Source: Blasia pusilla
Taxonomy: Eukaryota; Marchantiophyta; Marchantiopsida; Blasiales
DNA length: 64,000 bases
Direction: 5' to 3'
NCBI GenBank assembly: GCA_050084515.1
Contig: CM114273.1
Span: 40,176,001 to 40,240,000, forward strand
Under the pieces are notes generated by a model. It saw only the letters and a program-made list of their open reading frames with translations. It ran no database searches and was not told the DNA's origin. A program made the translations under genes and the position numbers. Each line of letters starts with the position of its first letter. Position 1 is the stretch's first letter. Positions 49,189 to 58,374 of the stretch are shown here, piece by piece.

Positions 49189-49836
49189 CAAGGTTGCACA
49201 CGGACATGTCCATGTCTATAGACTTATTTCCATCCTAGCGACACAAATGTATGTGAAGGCCCAAGTACCCGCATCTGAACCTGCCCCGACCATAACATAG
49301 ACTCAAGCTCGGATTGAGTTAGCTCGCTTGTAACCAGTCTAGGAATCCATCGCCCATTCTTGAAACCCATTTCTAGCCCACGCCATGCATGCATTGAGCC
49401 CACTTGGCCCGCCCTAAGCCTGCAGGTTTCATGCGTAGGCCTTGAGCCCGCCATGCGAGCCTTATGCGAGCCTAGCCACGGGCTCTATGCATGCTCACGG
49501 TGGGCCGTGCACAAGCTTGATGCAGGTCACAAAAGGGCCCATAGCCCACACACCCATTCGACCCCTTTCTGCCTCCCTTTAATGTGAGCCTACACTCATT
49601 CTCATGTGCGCAGCCTGTAGTGGCCATTGGGGTACTGAAAAACTCGGGCGGAGGACTTGTTGGACGTATCCATGGATATGTCTATTTCCATACAACCTTA
49701 CAGTTCACTAGGCTGGGATGCGGGCTGGCCTAGCCCGAATCTAGATTGCGTCCAGGGCGGGCTTGGGTGTGAGTGACGAAAACTTGGGCCCAACAATATA
49801 AGTATCTCGACACAAATATTTTTGCATGCAACCTTG
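49189..49836. mobile_element. Composite hAT-like element
   Basis: The left end CAAGGTTGCACACGGACATG is the same terminal repeat as at 44,259. A first right end (TTTCCATACAACCTTA) lies at about 49,700, and a second (GCATGCAACCTTG) at 49,836. This suggests one element nested in or fused to another. The interior has the usual GAGCCC and GCCCGC motifs. The right end interrupts a methyltransferase relic at LPTF. No target duplication is recognisable. Confidence 0.65.
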
Positions 49837-49837
49837 C

Positions 49838-50340
49838 AAGAATGTGGGCAAAGTTGCTCTTGAAATCCAAACCCAATTGACCACACTCAAGGGGGGGTCC
49901 ATCATTATGCCTTACTACCCGTGATCAACGCCCAAGATCCAAAATCGAATCCACCAACAATTGGGAGGGTTGCTCCACTCTTGCATTGGCCCTCCTCAAA
50001 ACCTCGTGGAACATCAAATTTATCCATTAAATTCATGGAAAATATCCATACAACCCTACACCATCACATCCAATAATACATATGGTCTATTGGTCCAATC
50101 CATGCACGGATGTGATGCAAACTCATTACCACTCATGACCCAAAGTGCCTAATAACAACACATTCTCCTTAATGTATGTTGGAGAAGAAGGTTGGTACTC
50201 CTATAGATATTGCAAGATCTACACCATCTCCTAAAATAACTCGGAAAGTCACCCACTTGCCAAACACTCAATTGATCTTGCCATGGCCAACATACAATCA
50301 TTAAATGAATGGTTCTCGTATGATCTAGTGGTAAGATGTC
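49838..50340 (-). pseudogene. C5 methyltransferase fragment, separate copy
   Basis: The minus strand reads HLMIVCWPWQDQLSVWQ, matching the motif IV region of copy C (LVIAGWPC). The catalytic Cys is replaced by Trp (codon 50,283-50,281). It continues through a degraded helix, then TYIKENVLLLG with the Glu-Asn-Val motif at 50,167-50,159. Next come HEVLRRANARVEQPS and LLVDSILDLGR, aligning with copy C (HEMLRRTYARVERPS, LLVDSILDLGR), and finally LPTF at 49,850. No other part of the element is attached: it ends at a hAT-like element on one side and unrecognised sequence on the other. It supports the methyltransferase as a regular component of the family. Confidence 0.8.
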
Positions 50341-51589
50341 CTTCGACAAGGAATTTTGGTAACCCTCAACTATTGACATTAGGTAGCAAGAGATTGGAAA
50401 TTAGTGAGAAGCCCATCTTTAAATATTATGATAATCTTGCAACCACAAGTGTAGTTTAAATATAAGTTTGTATAAAGGTTGGATTCTCTTGACCTAAGAG
50501 TTGGCCTAGCTTGGCATTTGTAATAACCATTTTATATATATTAAGGGTATGTATTGATGGACACCAATTTCCTTGTTGAAAAAATGTTGTGTAATACTTG
50601 AGAGCTTAAGTGAATGATGGCATATGTTAGCCATCACTCATACAAAAACTATTCGTAGACATAATGCATAAATATTTGAATTTATTGCAACTATTTATAG
50701 TCACATTTTGTGGGGGTAATTTTGCCATAGTTATAGCCCTTCAACATGACATGACGGTCACATTAGAGCCAAAGTATGATTTTAGTTCATGAAGATTCGT
50801 TAGACAAACATGTCCCCTAGATTTGTTCTATATCGACATTCCAAAATACAAGATATTGGATGAGATGCAAAACCATGTTGCCTCAAAACAGCGGGCAGTG
50901 GTGTTCTTCAATATAATATAGAAAAATAAGAAGGTTGACATGTTGGTTGGAATTTCAACGAGTGAGAGATGCTAAGGAGTTCGCAAGAGGAATTTTAGCC
51001 ATACATGCTTGATTTTTGCTAGATTTTTCTTTTGGAACTACGAGGGTCACGTAGTAATCCATAGAGCAAGAAGGAACATTTTGGAGAGTGTAGGAAATTT
51101 CCAATATGATTGAAAAAGAGAGTTTATTTTGTGATTCACAATTGATCACGTGCTAAGTATCTAGAGTAGATATTTCAAACCAACATCAATTATTGTGACC
51201 TCTAATATACTTTTTCCAAAAAATTTGATAACTTGCATTAATATGGTAAGTCCACTTTATAGGTTTAGAAGTCTATGAAGATGTTGTTGGGTGAATATGC
51301 ACTCCTTTTTCTCTACTCATGACCTTGCTAAATTTTGCCATTCATTACCTTTCATACCTATGGTCATGCACAAGGTATTCCTTTATGATTAATGGTAACT
51401 AGTACACGACCGGTGTTCTACATGGAGTAATAATTGGGATTTTGCAAACCAAATTTAGTAGAATGCTTCACTTTGATAAATTTATTTTTCATCATTTCAG
51501 TTTGTATGATTTGGCAAAAACTAGTGAGTAGGTTTAGGCATAATGAAGCAATTGGGCGTAAAGACTCGTTGTCCTCTATTCTTTCGTGC
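50341..51589. other. Spacer with no recognisable gene
   Basis: AT-rich, with no motif or repeat end that I recognise. It lies between the methyltransferase fragment and the 3' end of copy A. Confidence 0.5.
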
Positions 51590-51706
51590 ACATACACATC
51601 GCTACACAACATACATCGCTGTCACCAAACATACATACAAATATGCACGATCCCATGCTAACTCATGGCATCCAAACAATGAGACAAGAAGTACCAAAAT
51701 ATCTCT

Positions 51707-52197
51707 AATAAAATAAGATCAAATCTCTCTCACAACACTATAGTTCTCACATGTGTGCACTCTCACATGTGTCTCTCAATATTAAACCAAACCCACTCTC
51801 CTAATGAGAGGCTTGGGTTACACACACAAGGCAAGCAAGACCATAGCTCCGCCGCCTCATGCCAAGAGGTTCAACAAAGAGAGAATGAGCTCTCAAGCTC
51901 TCTCTCCATGGTAACCTATGCTCCCAAGTCACCTCTTTGGCTCTTGACCTGATGTAGGAGGTCAAGGACCACTTACAAAAAATATGAAGTCGATCATGTA
52001 CTCAAAATGGTACTTACCTAAAATAGCAAGCTCCTCAATATGGCTCCAAATGAGCCGAAACAAAGGGCAAACCTGCTCTCTCAGGTTTCCCGGGGCCTTA
52101 GCAGGTCATCCTCGACCTACTGAGTCTATCCTCCACTACTCACGAAGGCGCTCTACTAGATCTCACTGATCTATCCTAAAAGACATGATAATTGTCA
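51707..52197 (-). repeat. 3' LTR of copy A with flanking duplicated units
   Basis: It matches 60,201-60,719 nearly throughout, for example GAGGCTTGGGTTACACACAC and ATCCTCGACCTACTGAG. The outer 5' LTR has about 40 extra bases near 60,400-60,440. On both sides of this LTR lies the same roughly 100-bp unit (51,607-51,706 and 52,208-52,307), sharing ACGATCCCATGCTAACTC and GAAGTACCAAAATATCTC. On the minus strand AGGGGGGCGA precedes the inner unit and looks like a polypurine tract. Confidence 0.85.
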
Positions 52198-52307
52198 TGC
52201 GCTACACAACATACATCGCTGCCACCGAACACACATACAAACATGCACGATCCCATGCTAACTCATGGCATCCAAACAACGAGACAAGAAGTACCAAAAT
52301 ATCTCCA

Positions 52308-53640
52308 ATCGCCCCCCTAGGTGGTGGTTAGGTCCCTCTGACTCCAAATAACCATTTATCCCTACCTACCATGACATACATCTCTCAGACGCTAAGAGCA
52401 AGAAGGTCGGGTGCTCATGTGGCCCCATCGTTAGTCGCCTTCTTGTCATCCATATCACACACACAAGTCAAAATGTAGAACTCCCTACTCTACGTACATG
52501 TGGGACACATCCATCATCTGTAAGGAACCCTAGTGAGAAGTGGCGTCAAACATGCTATATGCCATCCACTCAAACACCCATCACAGACTAGCATAGTGGC
52601 TACACCATGGGCGGAACCACACAACATACACCGGAAGCCTGCAGAAACTATTGCTAAGCTCAGATCAACTGTACCATCAATGTTTGGAAGATGTCATGGC
52701 GTACAGTTATGCACATGGTCCTTCCAAACCATACCATCGCGTCCCTCCCATAAGAGAAAACCGGATGGCAAAATCTCAGGCACTCTCAAGATAGTGCACC
52801 CTGCAATCACATCCAACGTCGTGGATGCCGTCTGCTGCAAGTAGAGATAGTCTCCCAGATGAAACCTCCGGATAGTAGGTCGATAACCACCTCCCCGAAT
52901 CGTTGCATACCTCAACGTATCTCGATGTTGCGCAATCTCCAAGTTCTCAAACGCCATAGGCATCACTCTCCGAAATAATTAAGCCCTTTGAGAATATGTT
53001 TGCATCCATACATCAAGGTCATCAAGGTTCAACACCTTACCAACATCTCGACGAATGGCCGTAGGTAAATCTGGCTCTCGGCCATTAAGCAACAAGTACG
53101 GTGAGAAAGACGCTAAGAATGCCTGCATGCTAAATCTGTATCCCATCGCCAACCAGGGCAATTGAAGGTCCCAATCTCCTATGTGACCTCTCTGCAAGCC
53201 ATACTTGTATAGTCCTCTCTTCACCATTTGCGCAACTCGCTCCGTTAGTCCATTCGCCTCAGGATGATCTCGCGAAGTAGTGCGGTGGTTGATCAGTGCT
53301 TGATCACACAAGGCCTGCAACTGCCCTCAAAACTCTGTACCTTGGTTTGTCAATACCTCAATTGGTGCGCCGTAATGACTCAACACTCGATCTAGGAAGG
53401 CATACACTACTTCCTCACTTGCTTTGTCAGGCAATGCAACCAACTCTATCCACGCACGACGCATTGGCCTCTGGATCTAAGGACTCTCCATCCTGGCACC
53501 AACTCCTCATCACTCTCACCATGCCAACGAGCTCCAGTCGCATCTCGCTAACTCGGGCATGGGTTACGGCTCAAACCATCTGCATCATGGTTGAGCGTCC
53601 CAGGTCTATGCACCACCTGGAAGTCATACTCTTGCAACAA
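52308..53640 (-). pseudogene. Integrase with C-terminal PHD finger, copy A
   Basis: The minus strand reads the core GAPIEVLTNQGTEF (the second catalytic Asp is Asn), a stop, then HPEANGLTERVAQMVKRGL around the third catalytic residue, RGHIGDWDLQLPWLAMGYRF and SFSPYLLLNGREPDLP. The tail TLRYATIRGGGYRPTIRRF leads to GDYLYLQQ and TTLDVIAGCTILRV. After a stop, NIDGTVDLSLAIV precedes the PHD finger at 52,630-52,496: CMLC, then VCDGCLSGWHIAC, then WMCPTC. All eight ligands (Cys4-His-Cys3) and the Trp before the last Cys pair are present. A TGA (52,516-52,514) just before that Trp replaces the CGA found in copy B. The integrase HHCC zinc-binding region is deleted. About 60 residues of tail follow before the LTR. 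Confidence 0.9.
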
Positions 53641-53648
53641 AAGAGCCC

Positions 53649-53674
53649 AACCCTAAACCCTAAACCCTAAACCC
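53649..53674. repeat. Short telomere-type repeat, (CCCTAAA)3
   Basis: The 26-base tract AACCCTAAACCC... contains three full CCCTAAA units plus partial ones. It lies inside the RNase H-integrase linker. Copy C reads GKLERWALLLQEYDF without any such sequence, whereas copy A reads GKLAR, the repeat, then GLF. It was therefore inserted into copy A. TTTAGGG is the telomere repeat of most land plants and many green algae. Confidence 0.95.
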
Positions 53675-55025
53675 TTGCAAGCTTCCCTATAAGCTTGTCG
53701 GACGCCATCAACCACTTAAGTGGTTGATGATCAATAATGATTGTAAAAGGATTGCCGAATAGATAACATCTGAAATGTGCGACAATCCACAATGCAGCCA
53801 AGCACTCACCCTCATACGAGCTATACTTTGCCTCTGCAGCGTTGCTTGAGTGACTAGCATAAGCCACCACAAACTCTCTACCATCATCGTCAACACGACT
53901 CTAGCACGACTCCAAGCCCCAACATGCTCCAATCGTTATGCAACTGGAAAGGACAACCCCTGATCAGTCTCCTCTATATGAGCGCGGATGTCAATCTGTC
54001 CTTGAGCATTTGAAATGCTCTCTCTTGCTCATCCTCCCAATGCCATTCTTGATCCACCTTGGTCATTAAGGTTAGCGGCTTTGCAATCGAACTGAAACCC
54101 TTGACGTACCGTGGATAGAAGTTTGCCAATCCCATGAATGCACGAACTCGACTCACATCTGTAGGGCGTGGAATGCGTGAAATAGCCTGTAACTTTATTT
54201 GTTGCATACCAAGGCCCGGTGGGTATATCGTATGACCCAAGTACTCAATCTGGTCATAGAAGAACTTGCACTTGCCTGGATATAGCTTCAGCCCATGTTA
54301 CTGCAATCGTCGAAACACCTCCTCTATATGTCACTCATGCTCCTCAACCGTGGCGCTAAAGACTACGATGTCATCAATATAACACCTAGCAAAATCCAGA
54401 CCGCCAAGATCCTATCCATGACCCTCTGAAGCTCAAATGGGGCATTCTTTAACCCGAATGGTAAGAACCGCCACTGGTACAAACAATCCTTCCCGTGAGG
54501 ATCGATGCCCCAAAATGCCATCTTCTGCATGTCCTCCAAGCTGATAGGAAGCTGATGGTATCCGGCTCACAAATCCAATAAATTGAAGACCTTTGCATGC
54601 CCAATCGCATCAAAGATCTCCTCAGGGGTGGGCATGGCATACCTATCGGCCTTTGTCTGCTGATTGATAGGCCGATAATCTTCACTTATTCGCCTATCCG
54701 TCTAGTTGCCATGCACATCCTTCTTGGCGGGCATGACACTGGGAGATGCATACTCTCCATGTGACATCTCCACTAGCCGTGCTCCAACCATGTCTTGGAT
54801 CCTACTGTGAATCAGAGCCCTCTCCAAGTTAGTGTTCCTGTAGAGTCGTCGGAAGATCGGCGTGTCACTCGACAACTCAATGCGGATCTCAGGACCCTTT
54901 AGTGTACCCAAATCATGCATACTAAATGCAAAACAACTCTTATGACTCCTAAGGAACTGGTGTATCCGATGCCGCTCTCCTCTTATCAATTTAGGGCCCA
55001 TATCTGGCTCCCAAGTCTCCATCAT
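53675..55025 (-). pseudogene. Reverse transcriptase and RNase H, copy A
   Basis: Reverse transcriptase begins near 55,025 with METWEPDMGPKLIRGERHRI and LGTLKGPEIRIELSSDTPIF, then GARLVEMSHGEYASPSVMPA. Across frameshifts it continues with QWRFLPFGLKNAPFELQRVM and the active site CYIDDIVVF (YIDD at 54,381-54,370). KCKFFYDQIEYLGHTIYPPG and SRIPRPTDVSRVRAFMGLAN follow. The connection segment is EWHWEDEQERAFQMLKDRL. RNase H (53,870-53,680) reads VAYASHSSNAAEAKYSSYEG and FTIIIDHQPLKWLM. Stops interrupt HE(stop)HIEE and LQ(stop)HGLK, the first probably from CGA to TGA. The order RT-RNase H-integrase is that of Ty3/gypsy. Confidence 0.9.
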
Positions 55026-55144
55026 GACTACGATAGGATTCTCCGGCGTGGATGTCGGTGGTTGCTATGGTGCAATCCCGTCTCGGACAATAGAACTCCC
55101 ATCTCCACTTGCAGTACCCGAAACCACACTCAATGCTGTGGATA

Positions 55145-55590
55145 TCATCTCATGGCGACCTGCAAAACATCCCAAGAAGTCCTAGGGTGTCTCTCCCGAT
55201 CACCCATGGTGTGTAGATCTCCTCGGGTCTCGCCCCCAGCCATTGCCTCAACCATCTCGGTAGGCATGGGGCTCACCAACGCAACAACTATGATATGTCT
55301 CATCCTCAAACAATGCTGCTTAGCTAGTCCTAAGCTGAAAATCCATGTCAAGCATTTCAGGTCGATCGCCGGACCCAAGACATGACGTCGTGATGCCTCC
55401 GATAGTGACGGTACTGCCATCACTCTTGTGGCGAATCCCATCGCTCACTCTCGCTCATCGGCGTTGGGCTCCACCAACATCTATATCTGATCATCCCAAA
55501 CCAAGCCAGGTTCGGCCTTCTTGAATGCATAGGAAGCGGGAAAACTCACCAATGTGGGAAAGGCGGCTCGTGATCCAACACCCGAATACC
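55145..55590 (-). pseudogene. Methyltransferase with its core deleted, copy A
   Basis: EKGIRVL at 55,590-55,576 is where motif I begins. The sequence then jumps to the C-terminal part: HEPPFPHW, and in another frame LVSFPASYAFKKAEPGLVWD, LVEPNADERE, AMGFATRV, SEASRRHVLGPAIDLKCLTW and GLAKQH. The last stretch fits motifs IX-X of C5 methyltransferases (an Arg-rich helix and the LGxAIDL strand). The catalytic Pro-Cys and Glu-Asn-Val segments, present in copy C, are missing, so an internal deletion of several hundred bases is inferred. The product could not methylate DNA. Confidence 0.75.
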
Positions 55591-57204
55591 CTTCTCTGGG
55601 ATGCACCACACAATCGACGTGGTGTCCAAAGGGGTCAAAGCAACACTCCTGGCTACATGGGATTCTTCTGACTTGTCACACTCTGGTGCAAACTTCTCGC
55701 TCCACGCGATATGCAGATGTTTAGTGGCTAAGCGGCGAAGCTCCTCAATCGAGCCCCAAAGTGGCACCTCTTCTCCACGGATTGATACGGCTACCATGAC
55801 ACTCCTTTGCATAGAAATATCACAAATGGAAGTATCCTTTGCATGGACATGTCCCTCAATCAAATCACTAGGCCAAGTGATAACATTGCTAAATACTGCT
55901 AAGGTTGCCATCTCTCTTGGCCGTTGCTCGATCACTGCATGTGTGAATCGAACGGGTAATGAGCTAAGGCGTCCATCACTTGACTGCCATCATGGTCTGC
56001 AGGACGCTCACTCCTCCCAGTAATCCAGGGAAAACCCCATTGGGTATAACACTACTCCACCAACCAAGACGTCGCAGGACTGTGCATCAGTCACTATCGC
56101 CTTGGCTCGCACCACGGACTCATCTGTAGGATGTCCTGGGCGAATCCTCACCACGACCTCCTATCGGGTGATATATACTGTGTGGTACTTGCTCCATCCA
56201 AGGATGTCTCTATCCGAAATGGTCAACGCTCCACATCGGCTCTCGTCAAGCCCAATCCTCTGAATGACGCTTTCCCCAACATCAATGGTTGCGCTCCTGA
56301 ATCCAACAAGACGCGATGCGGACTAAAAGTTCTACCTTTGGGACTCACCAATCAAAAGAACTCTCCCTGGTTATCTAGCAACACAGCACCAGGAGAAACC
56401 ATGGCACGCTCTATCGCGGGTCAAGCGGGCATCTCCGCCATCCTAGCAGCCGCAGCTTGCCATGAATGTGACGTGGACGGCCCGAGCATCTGCTCCAAGG
56501 GCAGGTCCATCACCTCTGAACGTGATGCTGGAACTCCAACTCCACGCTCATATAGCGTAGCGGCCAGCCGAAAAATCTCGGCGGACGTACCTCCCAACGT
56601 CATAACATCGGAAGCAAAAAATAAAGGAGCGCGGTACACAACGGTGGCCGCCCCCAACAACGTGCGCGACACATGCCCCTCGTGAGCATCAGCAATAAGA
56701 GTTGTCGCATTTGCTTCTCCCATCGCCCTCCGTGCCTGCACACCAACATCATCACCAACTCTCCAGGAACTTTGATGAGGACCCATCGATGGGGTCCTTA
56801 TCGCCTCGGACAATGTGAAAGATTGAGGAATCCTAGTCTGTTTCCTGGCTTCCCCTCGTTGTGGATCCCACTTTGCGGGTGTTCCACGCGTCACAACTGC
56901 GGCGGCCTCTATTTGGGCAACCTTGCACATCCAATTAGGATCCTCCATGTCTCTGGCTGCTCCATATGATGTCGATGCCATGGATCCGGCATCGGGTAAC
57001 CTCAATGCCATAGCGGCAATCTGCTCATGTTGCTACTGTATCTGAGCAACCATCCCAACCTCACGCCCGACGTCTCTCTCGACGCGTCTAAGTGGTGGGA
57101 CTCTATCTCCTGCATGGGCAGCTTCACCACCCTGTCGGGAAACTCCAGCTCTCGTCCCCCAACGGGACCACCTGGTGCACGACCTCTAGCCCCACCCGGA
57201 CGGG
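55591..57204 (-). pseudogene. Gag C-terminus, protease and post-protease domain, copy A
   Basis: The frame from 57,011 reads MALRLPDAGSMASTSYGAAR and later LGGTSAEIFRLAATLYERG, a stretch shared with the 4.6-5.2 kb relic. After a stop at 56,421, the same frame continues to the protease VLLDSGAQPLMLGKASF, whose catalytic Asp-Ser-Gly is at 56,303-56,295. The post-protease domain follows: VVRAKAIVTDAQSCDVLVGG, VLYPMGFSLDYWEE, then RSVMVAVSIRGEEVPLWGSI in another frame (55,935 onward). This domain is present in copies A and C and in family 2, so it was conserved, but I cannot name it. Two or more frameshifts are present. Confidence 0.85.
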
Positions 57205-58374
57205 CTACTCGGTCTGGTGCCCTCGGTCCGGACGTAACTCAAGATGTAAACTGAAACACCTGGCACGTGTATGACCATACCTCTCACAATAGTCACACTG
57301 ATAACCTCCTGGTGCAACACCATCTCCTCCATGTTGAGGCATACGTCCATGACCTTGATGAGTGCAATCGCGCTGATGATGGGCTCCACCACATGACCAA
57401 CAAGTAATAGTAGGCGGCTGCTGCTGAGTCGCATAAGAAGACGTAGGTCTCTGTGGCACGGCCTTCCGGTATCCTCCGTGAGCTGGTGGTGCCACAGTCG
57501 ACCTATCTCTGAGTCCACGTTGCTGCAAAGGTGGTGCAGATAATCGTGACTACTCTCGCCCTGAACCCATGGTGGCTACGCTCTCCTCTGCCATGTTTCG
57601 CTCAATGTTCTCGGCGGTCCTAAAAATATATCTCAAAGTAGGGGAGGTGTTCATAAGAAGCATCCCCTCCCGCACCTGTGTCCGCACGGTTTGGTCCAAC
57701 ATCGTGTACCATGATTGGATAGCCTGAGCCTCCGTCACCCCTTGAGTGACGTTGATCAACCGGCGCAAGAAAATGTAAGCCTCATGCAAACTCTCACCCG
57801 GGCGCCTCTGGAAGTCATGGATACTCCGCAACTTCTCCGTTCGTATCCCTTGGTATCTCGCCCTCAACTCAACAAAGAACTCCACCACGAGGTTGAACAT
57901 GGGACGAACTGGACTAGATGGTGCAACTGCTCCAATGGGAGTGACCCCTCCTAAAACATCACTAGTGGAAGAGGAAGTAGCCTCTTATGACTCCTCCTCC
58001 TCATCTGGGAACGACTCTGTCCATGACACATAGTGTGGGTCATAGTAGCGTTGCCATGCCTCAATCTCCTGGGCATATATGTGGGGGAACTCATGGTAAT
58101 CATCCATGGGCGCCCCCTCTAAATGCTGGAACATACCGTTCCATGCTGTAAACAGAATGAACTCTCTAGAGTTCCTAGCCCGTTGTGAGTCACACCAACT
58201 CCTAAACTCCGCAATGAAGTGGTGTAGCTCTATAGTGCCTACAACACCCAAAAATCTACGCGGTCCTCTACCCCAGTCGTCCATCTCATACGCCCAACTG
58301 GTAGGACCACTCAATGTGTACGGTGGATCACTAACACACTCCTCTATGCACTCACTCTCGTCTGAAGTCGACAT
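57205..58374 (-). pseudogene. Gag with two zinc knuckles, copy A
   Basis: One frame of about 390 codons opens with ATG at 58,374 and runs to 57,205, broken only by two in-frame stops (57,985-57,987 and 57,550-57,552). The capsid region includes RRFLGVVGTIELHHFIAEF, FTAWNGMFQHLEGAPMD, FFVELRARYQGIRTEKLRSI and GVTEAQAIQSWYTMLDQT. Two knuckles lie near the end: CWSCGGAHHQRDC (CX2CX3HX4C, one residue short of the usual spacing) and CDYCERYGHTRARC (CX2CX4HX4C). A frameshift separates it from the Gag C-terminus. This is the best preserved Gag in the window. Confidence 0.92.

Noticed and set aside
49860-49930. Bacterial-type restriction-modification gene
   Set aside because: The methyltransferase matches lie inside gypsy elements, share their orientation and recur with them, so a separate bacterial system is not supported.
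53649-53674. Chromosome end or subtelomere
   Set aside because: Only three units lie inside a transposon, with non-telomeric sequence on both sides.
56131-56685. 184-codon plus-strand frame
   Set aside because: It is the antisense shadow of the Gag C-terminus and protease of copy A on the minus strand.
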